NCBI GenBank assembly: GCA_934675205.1
Contig: CAKUPQ010000001.1
Coordinates: 496,001-560,000 of the forward strand
DNA length: 64,000 nucleotides
Origin: an uncultured Flavobacteriaceae bacterium
Lineage (GTDB): Bacteria; Bacteroidota; Bacteroidia; Flavobacteriales; Flavobacteriaceae
Direction of reading: 5' to 3'
The notes beneath the pieces were generated by a model. That model ran no database searches and had not been told where the DNA came from. It saw only the letters and a list, made by a program, of their open reading frames with translations. The position numbers and the translations under genes were made by a program. Each line of letters starts with the position of its first letter. The stretch's first letter is position 1. Of this stretch, positions 56,096-64,000 are shown one piece after another.

Positions 56096-56502
56096 ACCCT
56101 ATTCAGATAATCCTGCAACATAATCGTAGCCGAAACTTCATCAAGAAGGGCTTTATCCTGACGTTTTTTCTTTTTAAGACCACTTTCTATAAGCGTTCGT
56201 GATGCCATTTTTGAGGTAAAGCGTTCGTCAGCTCTTTCAATTTTAATATCGGGAAATTCCGTTTTGAAACGTTCGACGAATTTTTCAATAATTTCGGTGC
56301 TTTCAGAGGGAGTTCCGTCCATTTGTTTGGGCTCTCCGATAAGTGCTATTTCGACTTTTTCTTTAGAAAAATAATCTTTCAGAAACGGAAAAATATTTTC
56401 GCTTTCTACGGTTTGCAATCCCGATGCGATGATTCGCAAAGGGTCGGTAACGGCAAGACCTGTTCGTTTTTTCCCGTAATCTATGGCAATTATTCTCGAC
56501 AT
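56092..56502 (-). CDS. ruvX: Putative pre-16S rRNA nuclease / YqgF-type resolvase
   Basis: This 136-aa RNase-H-fold protein has the signature MSRIIAIDYGKKRTGLAVTD at the start, IGEPKQMDGTPSE and the end KMASRTLIESGLKKKKRQDKALLDEVSATIML. The catalytic acidic residues (Asp8, a Glu in the second strand and Asp near the end) are present. The family acts in 5' maturation of 16S rRNA and has been proposed as a Holliday-junction resolvase. It is divergent from argS. Confidence 0.93.
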   Translation of the reverse strand: MSRIIAIDYGKKRTGLAVTDPLRIIASGLQTVESENIFPFLKDYFSKEKVEIALIGEPKQMDGTPSESTEIIEKFVERFKTEFPDIKIERADERFTSKMASRTLIESGLKKKKRQDKALLDEVSATIMLQDYLNRV

Positions 56503-56552
56503 TTTGATGAATTGAATTACAAAGATATAGAATTCGGAGCTAAAATAATTCT

Positions 56553-56560
56553 TACCTTTG
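56553..56560 (+). promoter_or_regulatory. -7 element of the argS promoter
   Basis: TACCTTTG matches the consensus 20 bp before the argS start codon. The -33 part is weak. Confidence 0.5.
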
Positions 56561-56580
56561 CATCTTTAAAATATAAAACA

Positions 56581-58353
56581 ATGAGCTTACAACAAATTCT
56601 TACACCAAAAATCAAACAGGCTGTTCAATCGATTTTCGATTTATCTATCGAAAATGTAGAATTTCAGGCTACCCGTAGGGATTTTGAAGGCGATATTACG
56701 TTTGTGATTTTTCCGTTGGTTAAGCTCCTTAAAGGAAACCCGACCGAAATCGGAAACAAAATCGGAGCATTTTTGGTTGAAAACACCAAAGAAGTTGTCC
56801 GTTTTAATGTGGTTTCAGGGTTTTTGAATATCGTAATTTCAGATGAATATTATTTGGACTTTTTCAACCAAATCAAAGACAACGAGAAATTTGGTTATAC
56901 AACAGAGGGAAAAGAAGCTGTAATGGTTGAATATGCTTCTCCAAACACGAATAAACCTTTGCATTTGGGGCACGTTCGGAATGTTTTATTAGGATATTCA
57001 GTTGCACAAATTTTGAAAGCCTCTGGGAAAAAAGTATATAAAACCCAGGTTATTAACGACAGAGGAATCCATATCTGTAAATCAATGTTGGCTTGGCAAA
57101 AGTTCGGAAATGGAGAAACTCCACAATCAACAGGATTGAAAGGAGATAAATTGGTCGGGAATTATTATGTTGCTTTTGACAAAGAATATAAAAATCAGAT
57201 AAACGAGCTTATTTCTGAAGGAAAATCAGAAGATGAAGCAAAAAAACAAGCTCCAATTATTCTGGAAGCCCAACAAATGCTTTTGGATTGGGAGGCAGGA
57301 AAACCCGAAGTTATGGAACTTTGGAACACAATGAATTCTTGGGTCTATGACGGATTTGAAGTAACCTACAAAAACATCGGAGTAGATTTCGATTGTAATT
57401 ATTACGAAAGCAATACGTATCTTTTGGGAAAAGATGTGGTTGAAGACGGACTTTCCAAAGGAATTTTCTACAAAAAACCCGATAATTCGGTTTGGATTGA
57501 TTTGAGTGATGAGGGATTGGACGAAAAATTAGTGCTTCGTTCGGACGGAACTTCGGTTTATATGACTCAAGATATCGGAACGGCAATTCAACGTGTAAAA
57601 GATTTTTCGGATGTAAACGGAATGGTTTATACGGTTGGAAACGAACAGGATTATCACTTCAAAGTGTTGTTTTTGATTCTGAAAAAATTAGGTTATTCTT
57701 GGGCTGAAAATTTATTCCATTTGTCTTACGGAATGGTCGATTTACCATCGGGAAAAATGAAATCAAGAGAAGGAACGGTTGTCGATGCAGACGATTTGAT
57801 TGCTGAAATGGAAAATACAGCTCGGGAAATTTCGGAAGAACTCGGAAAATTAGACGGATATTCCGAAGAGGATAAAAACAAACTCTATAAAATAATCGGA
57901 TTGGGAGCTTTGAAGTATTATATCCTGAAAGTTGACCCGAAAAAACGGATTTTGTTCGACCCGAAAGAATCAGTTGATTTTGCAGGAAATACAGGACCTT
58001 TTATTCAATATACATACGCTCGAATCCAGTCCATCATCAGAAAATCAGGGTTTGATTTTTCTAATAAAATTGCGACTTATACGTTGGGAGAAAAAGAAAA
58101 AGAGCTTATCAAACAAATTGCTCTTTTCCCTGAAATTGTAGAAAATTCGGCAAAAACATACAGCCCTGCTCTGATTGCGAATTATACCTACGACTTGGTT
58201 AAAGAATACAATTCGTTTTACCAAAGCACTCCGATTTTAGCAACCGAAAATCAAACGGATAAAACATTCAGAGTGCAACTTTCCAAAAAAGTAGCAGATA
58301 CGATTAAGGCAGGTTTTTCGTTATTAGGAATTGACGTTCCAGAGAGAATGTAG
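56581..58353 (+). CDS. argS: Arginyl-tRNA synthetase
   Basis: This class I synthetase has 590 aa from ATG 56581 (MSLQQILTPKIKQAVQ). The frame open to 56323 runs over ruvX in the wrong direction and is rejected. The HIGH-type motif is NTNKPLHLGHVRN (about 122-134). The KMSKS-like region GKMKSREGTVV is present, and the C-terminal anticodon-binding domain ends with IDVPERM. It charges tRNA-Arg. Confidence 0.97.
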   Translation: MSLQQILTPKIKQAVQSIFDLSIENVEFQATRRDFEGDITFVIFPLVKLLKGNPTEIGNKIGAFLVENTKEVVRFNVVSGFLNIVISDEYYLDFFNQIKDNEKFGYTTEGKEAVMVEYASPNTNKPLHLGHVRNVLLGYSVAQILKASGKKVYKTQVINDRGIHICKSMLAWQKFGNGETPQSTGLKGDKLVGNYYVAFDKEYKNQINELISEGKSEDEAKKQAPIILEAQQMLLDWEAGKPEVMELWNTMNSWVYDGFEVTYKNIGVDFDCNYYESNTYLLGKDVVEDGLSKGIFYKKPDNSVWIDLSDEGLDEKLVLRSDGTSVYMTQDIGTAIQRVKDFSDVNGMVYTVGNEQDYHFKVLFLILKKLGYSWAENLFHLSYGMVDLPSGKMKSREGTVVDADDLIAEMENTAREISEELGKLDGYSEEDKNKLYKIIGLGALKYYILKVDPKKRILFDPKESVDFAGNTGPFIQYTYARIQSIIRKSGFDFSNKIATYTLGEKEKELIKQIALFPEIVENSAKTYSPALIANYTYDLVKEYNSFYQSTPILATENQTDKTFRVQLSKKVADTIKAGFSLLGIDVPERM

Positions 58354-58360
58354 GGTTTTT

Positions 58361-59095
58361 CTACTCAAAAAAACTATTATTACTGATAGCTTGTTTCAAG
58401 GCCTCGATGTTTTTGATTGTTAATTCTTTTTCAAACGAATGAATATGCTTGTTGTGATGAACATCACTTCCTGCAAATTCGATGAGGTTTTCGGCTAACA
58501 GTCTATCAGCAATTTTGGCTATATTTTCTCCGTAATAGCCAACTGTCGAAAGTAGATTTATCTGCAAAAGACAACCTGATTTTTGGAGTTTTTTGTATTC
58601 GTTAAATTTCTGATGAAAAAACAAATACCGTTCGGGATGTGCCAAAACAGGCTTGTATCCTGCCACTTGTAGCTCAAAAATAATATCATACAACTGAATC
58701 GGAGCATTGATATACGACATTTCGACCAAGACATAGTTATCTTTCAGGGTCAGTAATTTTTCCGATTGAAAGCGTTGTACAAACGAATCGTCCAACAAAT
58801 ATTCAGAGGCAACTTTTAGGTTTAGTTTTTGGGTAATTTCAGGCAAAAGCTCTTTGGTTTCTTGGTATTTTTGGGTAATTCCCTCCAAAGTATTATCCCA
58901 AATTCCGCTTAAAGTATGAGGGGTTGCAATGGTATTTTTAAATCCTAAATCCAAAAAAGAATTCATCAAAAACTCACTGTCTTCAACGGTTTTTGCTCCA
59001 TCATCAATTCCGAAAAGAATATGCGAATGAATATCCGTAAAATCAATAGTCAAGTCTTTGAGAAAGTTTTTTTTGGATTTAAAAATCGAAAGCAT
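58361..59095 (-). CDS. CpsB/CapC-family tyrosine-protein phosphatase (PHP)
   Basis: This 244-aa PHP-fold enzyme has DIHSHILFGIDDGAKTVEDS near residue 22 and later HPERYLFF and GSDVHHN, which supply metal-binding His and Asp residues. CpsB-type enzymes dephosphorylate tyrosine kinases that control capsule or exopolysaccharide synthesis. No kinase or polysaccharide gene is in the window, so its partner is unknown. It is followed upstream by a PAP2 gene. Confidence 0.88.
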   Translation of the reverse strand: MLSIFKSKKNFLKDLTIDFTDIHSHILFGIDDGAKTVEDSEFLMNSFLDLGFKNTIATPHTLSGIWDNTLEGITQKYQETKELLPEITQKLNLKVASEYLLDDSFVQRFQSEKLLTLKDNYVLVEMSYINAPIQLYDIIFELQVAGYKPVLAHPERYLFFHQKFNEYKKLQKSGCLLQINLLSTVGYYGENIAKIADRLLAENLIEFAGSDVHHNKHIHSFEKELTIKNIEALKQAISNNSFFE

Positions 59096-59097
59096 TT

Positions 59098-59733
59098 TTA
59101 TTTAATGAATGAAATTATCGTTTTGCAAATCACAAAATATGCTAAAACTACAAAAATCGTTATAAGTAAAAATTTATTTTTATTCTCGGAAACATTGTAT
59201 TTGTTGTACAAATAATAGAAAAACGTTCCTGTCAGGATTCCGAATAAATAACCTGTTAGTATATCCGTAGGGAAGTGTAATCCTAAATAAATTCTGCTGT
59301 ACGCAAAAATGAGCGGAAACAAAAACAACAAAAAGGCGTATTTGTAATATTTCCTGAAAATCAGAAAGATAAACAAGGTCGATGCCATCGAATTAGAAGC
59401 GTGTCCGGAGAAAAAACTAAAAGAACGTCTCCTTATCAGTATTCTTAAATTTTCGTTTATATCCGTATCGTTTATGGGTCTTAACCTCTCGAATCCGTAT
59501 TTAAAAAGGTTGGTTGTTTGGTCACAAACCATTATGATAAGAGCAATAAACAAGAGAACGATTCCTAAATTTTTCCACCCGATTTTTTTCCACAGCAAAT
59601 AAAAAATAAGTAAAAAAATGGGAGCAAGATAGAATTGATTGGTAATAAACAGCCAAAACGGGTCAAAAGTTTCTGACCCCAAATTGTTTAGATAAACCAA
59701 TAATTCTTTGTCTTTCAGAATCAAATCTTCCAT
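59098..59733 (-). CDS. PAP2-family membrane phosphatase
   Basis: This 211-aa protein has about six hydrophobic helices and all three acid-phosphatase motifs: KYGFERLRP (KX6RP), SFFSGHA (PSGH-like) and SRIYLGLHFPTD (SRX5HX3D). Likely substrates are undecaprenyl diphosphate or lipid phosphates, acting on the outer face of the inner membrane. It starts 3 bp after the tatA stop codon. Confidence 0.9.
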   Translation of the reverse strand: MEDLILKDKELLVYLNNLGSETFDPFWLFITNQFYLAPIFLLIFYLLWKKIGWKNLGIVLLFIALIIMVCDQTTNLFKYGFERLRPINDTDINENLRILIRRRSFSFFSGHASNSMASTLFIFLIFRKYYKYAFLLFLFPLIFAYSRIYLGLHFPTDILTGYLFGILTGTFFYYLYNKYNVSENKNKFLLITIFVVLAYFVICKTIISFIK

Positions 59734-59735
59734 TA

Positions 59736-60035
59736 TTATTGTCTTTTGATTGGACCGGTCATATCGTCGATATTTTCTTTTACCTTGTCGATTTCTTTGG
59801 TAATATCATTGACAGGTGAAGCATCAAAATTCGTAATATCCTTCTGAATGCGGTCTTTTAGGTCAGTAAATTCCTTTAAATCGGCACTTTTCTGAATTTC
59901 GCTTTTGATATCGTTGGTTGCATTTTTGATTTGAGCCATTCCTTTTCCTAAATTCCGTGCGATTTCAGGAATATTTTTTGAGCCGAAAAGCATCAAAGCC
60001 ACGACTATAATTAGTGCAATTTCAGACATTCCCAT
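59736..60035 (-). CDS. tatA: Twin-arginine translocase subunit TatA/TatE
   Basis: This 99-aa protein has one N-terminal membrane helix (SEIALIIVVALMLFGSKNIPEIARNLGKGM, parts at 4-33) followed by an amphipathic helix and a charged tail, the TatA layout. The FGSKNIPEIAR hinge is diagnostic. ATG at 60029 is an alternative start. TatC is not in the window. Confidence 0.92.
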   Translation of the reverse strand: MGMSEIALIIVVALMLFGSKNIPEIARNLGKGMAQIKNATNDIKSEIQKSADLKEFTDLKDRIQKDITNFDASPVNDITKEIDKVKENIDDMTGPIKRQ

Positions 60036-60123
60036 ATCAATACGATTTCAAAGGTTGAATGAGCAAAGGTACAAAAAATAATGGGATTGGTTTTTTATCA
60101 AAAAAACTTAACAAAAAAGAAAA

Positions 60124-60861
60124 TCAAACTTTAATTTCTTTCTGAAAAGCAAAATAAGCTCGTTTTGATGCAGTTTCTTCGGCTCGTTTTTTTGAGGTAG
60201 CACGAGCTTTTGAAACTACTTTTCCGTCTATAAAAAGTTGGGCTGAAAAGTGTTTTTGAGGTTCTGCACTTTTTTCTTCTTCGACTTTGATGGCAAATGT
60301 TTTTTTGTTTTTTTGACACCATTCTATCAAAAGACTTTTGTAGCTGATGATTTTTCCTTCTAACCGTTCGATATTGACAAAAGGTGTAATCAGCTTTTTG
60401 TTGATGAATTTCTCACAAGCCGAGTAGCCCCTGTCCAAATAAATTGCTCCCACAAGAGCTTCAAAAAGGTTTCCGTAGATGTTTTCTCCGAAATGTTTTC
60501 GGGAAACTTTACTCGTTACCAACTCAATAAGCCCGAGTTGTCTTCCGAGGTTATTTAGATTTTCACGACTTACGATTTTAGATCGCATTTTGGTCAGATA
60601 ACCCTCATTTTCATTGGGAACTTCCCGAAAAAGATAAGCCGAAATGACACTTCCGAGCATTGCGTCTCCCAAAAACTCCAATCGTTCATAGCTGATTATT
60701 GCTCCGTTTTCGTCTGTTTTATGTGAGGAACTATGTGTGAATGCCCTTTGGTAAATTTCGATATTTTTGGGTTTAAACCCTGTGATTTGACAGATTTTAT
60801 CAAAAAAAATCCCGCCTTTTTCAGCACGGGAATTTTTCAGTATTTTTTTTAGAAAATTCAT
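60124..60861 (-). CDS. rnc: Ribonuclease III
   Basis: This 245-aa protein has the catalytic signature ERLEFLGDAMLGSV (near 59-72) and the second acidic motif GNLFEALVGAIYLDRG. A dsRNA-binding domain occupies the last 70 residues. It processes rRNA precursors and other double-stranded RNA. It follows fabF by 9 bp, the usual fabF-rnc order in Bacteroidota. Confidence 0.96.
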   Translation of the reverse strand: MNFLKKILKNSRAEKGGIFFDKICQITGFKPKNIEIYQRAFTHSSSHKTDENGAIISYERLEFLGDAMLGSVISAYLFREVPNENEGYLTKMRSKIVSRENLNNLGRQLGLIELVTSKVSRKHFGENIYGNLFEALVGAIYLDRGYSACEKFINKKLITPFVNIERLEGKIISYKSLLIEWCQKNKKTFAIKVEEEKSAEPQKHFSAQLFIDGKVVSKARATSKKRAEETASKRAYFAFQKEIKV

Positions 60862-60870
60862 TCCGAAAAA

Positions 60871-62124
60871 TTATTCTTCTAATTTTTTTACAAGTACACA
60901 AGCATTGTGCCCTCCGAATCCGAAAGTGTTACTCATCATTACTTTCACATCTCTTTTTTGAGCTTTGTTGAACGTAAAGTTCAATTTTGGGTCAATGTTT
61001 TCGTCATCAGTAAAATGGTTGATTGTTGGAGGAACGATTCCGTTTTTGATAGCCAAAATACACGAAATAGCTTCAATAGCTCCCGTTGCTCCAAGCAAAT
61101 GTCCTGTCATTGATTTGGTCGAATTCAGATTGAGGTTGTAAGCGTGTTCTCCAAAAACTTCTAAAATCGCTTTTGATTCTGCAATATCTCCGAGTGGAGT
61201 AGATGTTCCGTGCATATTTACTCCATCTACATCGGTTGGTTTCAGTCCTGCATCTCTCAAGCAGTTTAGCATTACGTTTCTTGCTCCGAAACCTTCAGGG
61301 TGTGGTGCAGTGATGTGGTGTGCATCAGCTGACATTCCTCCTCCTCCGATTTCGCAATATATTTTTGCTCCTCTTGCTTTTGCGTGTTCGTATTCTTCCA
61401 AAATCAAAGCTCCTGCTCCCTCTCCGAGAACAAATCCATCTCTGTCTTTGTCCATTGGTCGTGAAGCAGTTTTTGGGTCATCGTTTCGAGTCGAAAGTGC
61501 GTGCATCGCATTGAAACCTCCGATTCCTGCAATGGTTACAGCTGCTTCGGAACCTCCTGTTAAGATAACATCTGCGTGACCTAAACGGATATAGTTAAAA
61601 GCGTCAATAATTGCATTGGTTGATGATGCACAAGCCGAAACAGTAGTAAAATTAGGACCTCTCAAGCTGTATTTCATCGAGATAAGTCCACTTGCAATAT
61701 CCGCAATCATTTTCGGAATAAAAAACGGATTGAATTTCGGAGTTCCGTCTCCTTGGTTGAAGTTGGTTACTTCGTCCTGAAAAGTTTGCAAACCTCCAAT
61801 TCCCGAACCCCAAATTACACCGGCTCTATCCGAGTCCAATTTTTCTAAATCAAAATTGGCATCTTCCATAGCTTCGGTTGCAGTTACCATAGCATATTGA
61901 GCGTATTTATCCATTTTACGGGCTTCTTTTCGGTCGATAAAATCTTCAACATTGAAGTTTTTGACCTCACAAGCAAATTGTGTTTTGAATTTTGACGCAT
62001 CAAAATAAGTAATAGGTGCAGCACCGCTTACTCCGTTTATAAGTCCGTTCCAATATTCTTCTATATTGTTTCCTATCGGAGTTAATGCTCCAAGTCCTGT
62101 TACTACAACCCGTCTTAATGCCAT
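60871..62124 (-). CDS. fabF: Beta-ketoacyl-ACP synthase II
   Basis: FabF of 417 aa elongates fatty acids. The catalytic triad is seen as Cys in TTVSACASSTNA (near 165), His in NMHGTSTPLGD and His in KSMTGHLLGATGA. The glycine-rich FGFGGHNA ends the core. It sits between acpP and rnc in the same direction. Confidence 0.97.
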   Translation of the reverse strand: MALRRVVVTGLGALTPIGNNIEEYWNGLINGVSGAAPITYFDASKFKTQFACEVKNFNVEDFIDRKEARKMDKYAQYAMVTATEAMEDANFDLEKLDSDRAGVIWGSGIGGLQTFQDEVTNFNQGDGTPKFNPFFIPKMIADIASGLISMKYSLRGPNFTTVSACASSTNAIIDAFNYIRLGHADVILTGGSEAAVTIAGIGGFNAMHALSTRNDDPKTASRPMDKDRDGFVLGEGAGALILEEYEHAKARGAKIYCEIGGGGMSADAHHITAPHPEGFGARNVMLNCLRDAGLKPTDVDGVNMHGTSTPLGDIAESKAILEVFGEHAYNLNLNSTKSMTGHLLGATGAIEAISCILAIKNGIVPPTINHFTDDENIDPKLNFTFNKAQKRDVKVMMSNTFGFGGHNACVLVKKLEE

Positions 62125-62254
62125 ATTCAGAATTTTAAAAGTTTAAAAAACCCATATTATCTCGAAAACATAAACAAGACTAATACGGGTTGTGCTATAA
62201 TTTAGATTGTCCTTGACAATCTTTGTAATTTTTACCTTAAAACTAAAAAACAAT

Positions 62255-62288
62255 ATACCTTACACCTTATTTAAAAGGTGCAAGGTAT
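62255..62288 (-). terminator. Hairpin after acpP
   Basis: ATACCTTACACCTT and AAGGTGCAAGGTAT form a 14-bp stem with one mismatch and a short T-rich loop, 10 bp past the acpP stop codon. It may partially terminate or stabilise the acpP mRNA ahead of fabF. Confidence 0.7.
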
Positions 62289-62297
62289 TTATGTTAA

Positions 62298-62534
62298 TTA
62301 CTTTTTAGCCTCTTCAATATAAGAGATTGCCTGACCAACAGTTGCGATGTTCTCTGCTTGGTCGTCCGGAATTTGAATATCAAATTCTTTTTCAAACTCC
62401 ATAATTAGCTCAACAGTATCCAAAGAATCTGCTCCTAAATCGTTTGTGAAGCTTGCTTCTGTTACTACTTCGTTCTCGTCAACGCCTAATTTGTCAACGA
62501 TAATCGCTTTAACTCTTGATGCAATGTCTGACAT
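62298..62534 (-). CDS. acpP: Acyl carrier protein
   Basis: This 78-aa protein starts at ATG 62534 ([13 protein letters not shown]). The extra 12 codons upstream lie in the leader. Ser37 in [13 protein letters not shown] carries the phosphopantetheine arm. It is adjacent to fabF. Confidence 0.97.
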   Translation of the reverse strand: MSDIASRVKAIIVDKLGVDENEVVTEASFTNDLGADSLDTVELIMEFEKEFDIQIPDDQAENIATVGQAISYIEEAKK

Positions 62535-62566
62535 AATTTTCTTGTTTTTAGTATTTGAATTAAGAT

Positions 62567-62575
62567 GCAAAAATA
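62567..62575 (-). promoter_or_regulatory. -7 element of the acpP promoter
   Basis: TATTTTTGC on the minus strand matches the Bacteroidota consensus about 33 bp before the acpP start codon. It lies inside the longer open frame, which supports the shorter start. Confidence 0.6.
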
Positions 62576-62693
62576 GGAAATTTTATTTAAAACACTATTT
62601 TTACAAAAATTTGTGCGACTAAAGTATAAAAATATTTTTGAAATACAAGCATAACCGCTTTATTTTCTGCTTATTTATTCGTTTTTTTGCGGT

Positions 62694-63290
62694 ATGAAAA
62701 ATATTATAATTTTTGCTTCGGGTTCGGGTTCTAATGCAGAAACCATTATAAACCACTTCAAAAACAGCAACTTTGCAAAAGTTTCGGCTGTTTTTACGAA
62801 CAAAATAAATGCAGGAGTAATTGATCGAGCAAAAAATCACGAAATTCCGTTTGAAGTTTTCTCAAAAGATGATTTTCAGGACGAAAAATTTCTTGATACC
62901 TTAAATAAGTACAATCCTGATTTGATTGTTTTGGCAGGATTTCTTCTGAAAGTTCCCGAATATTTAGTGAAATCTTTTCCGAATAAGATAATCAACATTC
63001 ATCCTGCACTTCTTCCGAACTACGGAGGAAAAGGAATGTACGGAATGAATGTTCATAAAGCTGTTTTTGAAAATAAAGAAAAGTTTTCGGGAATGACCAT
63101 ACATTATGTAAACGAACATTATGACGAGGGAAATATTATTTTTCAGGACAATATAAACATCGAAGATTGCCAAACTCCCGAAGAAGTAGCCCTGAAAGTA
63201 TTGTCTTTAGAACACAAAAATTATCCTGTTGTTGTGGAAGAGGAGATAGTAAGACTTTTAAAGTCCGAAGCGGTTAGTCCGAAGTTCTAA
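62694..63290 (+). CDS. purN: Phosphoribosylglycinamide formyltransferase
   Basis: PurN (198 aa) transfers a formyl group from 10-formyl-THF to glycinamide ribonucleotide in purine synthesis. FASGSGSNAETIINHF (about 6-21), NIHPALLPNYGGKGMYG (catalytic Asn/His) and the Asp in VNEHYDEGNII are present. It is divergent from acpP. A -7-like T-run lies only about 4 bp before the start codon, so the leader is very short. Confidence 0.95.
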   Translation: MKNIIIFASGSGSNAETIINHFKNSNFAKVSAVFTNKINAGVIDRAKNHEIPFEVFSKDDFQDEKFLDTLNKYNPDLIVLAGFLLKVPEYLVKSFPNKIINIHPALLPNYGGKGMYGMNVHKAVFENKEKFSGMTIHYVNEHYDEGNIIFQDNINIEDCQTPEEVALKVLSLEHKNYPVVVEEEIVRLLKSEAVSPKF

Positions 63291-63298
63291 GATGTGGA

Positions 63299-64000
63299 CT
63301 AAAACCTTCCCATTCTCACTCCTCCTCGTCTTCCTCTTGGTCTTTCGGAATCATCTCCTGATTTTCCTGCAAAATTTGCTATTTTATACGAAAGCGAAAA
63401 CATCACATATCGCTGTAAAATAATATCTTCTGTATCGACAATGGCAATATCCGAAATCTGCCTTGAGTTGCTTGTATTTTGGTTCAGCAAATCATATACC
63501 TTAACTCTTGCAGTAAACTTATCTTTCCAGAATTTATACGACAAGCTCACATTCCACATAAAGAAATCCTTACGAAATCCGTCTGCAATGTTCGAGTTGT
63601 AATTATACCCGAAATCATTTCCGAAAATCCAGTTTTTAGGATAATAGGTCGTGGCCTCCAATGCGATTCTATGAAAGAAATTCGAGGATTTATCAATCAT
63701 ATAATTCTTGTAATTCGTCTGATTATACGTAAAAGTATAACTCGGATAAACCGTCAGTAATTCTCCGTATTCATAAGTAAGATTGATTCTTGGAGACAAG
63801 CTGTACCGATTTGCCTCAAATAGTTCCGAATTAGTAAATCCTTTGTTAAAGTTGTAGCTGTTCCACATTCCGAGAGAAACTCCGTATTTGTGTCCGCTTT
63901 CGGTTTTATGGGATTTATTCCAGTTTAAACTCAACGAAAAACTATATGTATCCTCAACATTCGTATAGGTTGTAGTCCGTTTTCTGTCTTGGTCAAAAGT
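63299..64000 (-). CDS. Outer-membrane beta-barrel protein, C-terminal part
   Basis: The frame is open to the window edge, so the N-terminus is missing; the first internal start-like codon (TTG 63934) is not a real start. The visible 233 residues are alternating beta strands with aromatic residues (YGVSLGMWNSYNF, FHRIALEATTYYPKNW, NVSLSYKFWKDKFTARVKVYDLLNQ), as in the TonB-receptor-like outer membrane barrel family. It ends in a basic Gly/Arg tail (RPRGRRGGVRMGRF). It is convergent with purN. Confidence 0.8.
   Translation of the reverse strand, partial: TFDQDRKRTTTYTNVEDTYSFSLSLNWNKSHKTESGHKYGVSLGMWNSYNFNKGFTNSELFEANRYSLSPRINLTYEYGELLTVYPSYTFTYNQTNYKNYMIDKSSNFFHRIALEATTYYPKNWIFGNDFGYNYNSNIADGFRKDFFMWNVSLSYKFWKDKFTARVKVYDLLNQNTSNSRQISDIAIVDTEDIILQRYVMFSLSYKIANFAGKSGDDSERPRGRRGGVRMGRF

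Noticed and set aside
56323..56580. N-terminal extension of ArgS
   Set aside because: It runs across ruvX on the opposite strand, lacks family similarity, and a promoter -7 box lies at 56553 just before the ATG at 56581.

Overview
The window looks like chromosomal DNA of a low-GC member of the Bacteroidota, most likely a Flavobacteriaceae close to Flavobacterium or Myroides. The evidence is a type IX secretion (T9SS) sorting domain on a giant GEVED protein, TonB receptors with a CarboxypepD_reg-like N-terminus, a DUF2723 membrane protein, DUF4175, rimP-nusA-infB in series, an atpDC pair separate from the other ATP synthase genes, and promoters of the Bacteroidota type (TTTG, about 19-20 bp, TAnnTTTG). 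No species name can be supported from the sequence alone.

Layout. 0-11 kb, all minus strand: an M16 peptidase pair, a surface lipoprotein with a TonB receptor behind a possible 11-bp-period operator, and a DUF2723 protein. 11-23 kb, all minus: envelope and hypothetical genes, then mnmG, a uracil-glycosylase-like protein, ybeY and DUF4175. This stretch carries dispersed REP-like repeats, a GIY-YIG gene between two long repeat copies, a broken antitoxin-like gene and four parS-type palindromes. 23.0-23.6 kb: an AT-rich gene-free stretch dense in GTTAA/TTAAC words, next to a RelE/ParE toxin-antitoxin pair. 23.6-25.5 kb, minus: two membrane proteins and holB. 25.8-33.6 kb, plus: a secreted protein, rimP-nusA-infB and a saccharopine-dehydrogenase-like enzyme. 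33.6-46 kb: the giant T9SS protein, ctaA, an epimerase, mtaB, an acyl-transferase-like gene and atpDC. 46.6-64 kb: tRNA-Gly and tRNA-Leu, polA, a DUF3108-tryptophan dioxygenase-M23-pgi cluster, an AbiEii-type toxin-antitoxin pair, ruvX/argS, a CpsB-like/PAP2/tatA group, rnc-fabF-acpP, purN and the 3' part of a large outer-membrane barrel protein.

How it fits together. Most genes are ordinary housekeeping or envelope genes. The most interesting signal is the 14-23.6 kb region. It combines a parS cluster, mnmG (often origin-proximal in bacteria), an AT-rich repeat-word region and a gene-strand switch near 25.5 kb. Together these suggest the window may span the chromosome origin and its centromere. 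This is inference: no dnaA, parA or parB lies in the window and no canonical DnaA box was seen. The second notable signal is the GIY-YIG nuclease gene bracketed by about 130-bp REP-like repeats, whose relatives are scattered at other places in the window and even form part of a methyltransferase reading frame.
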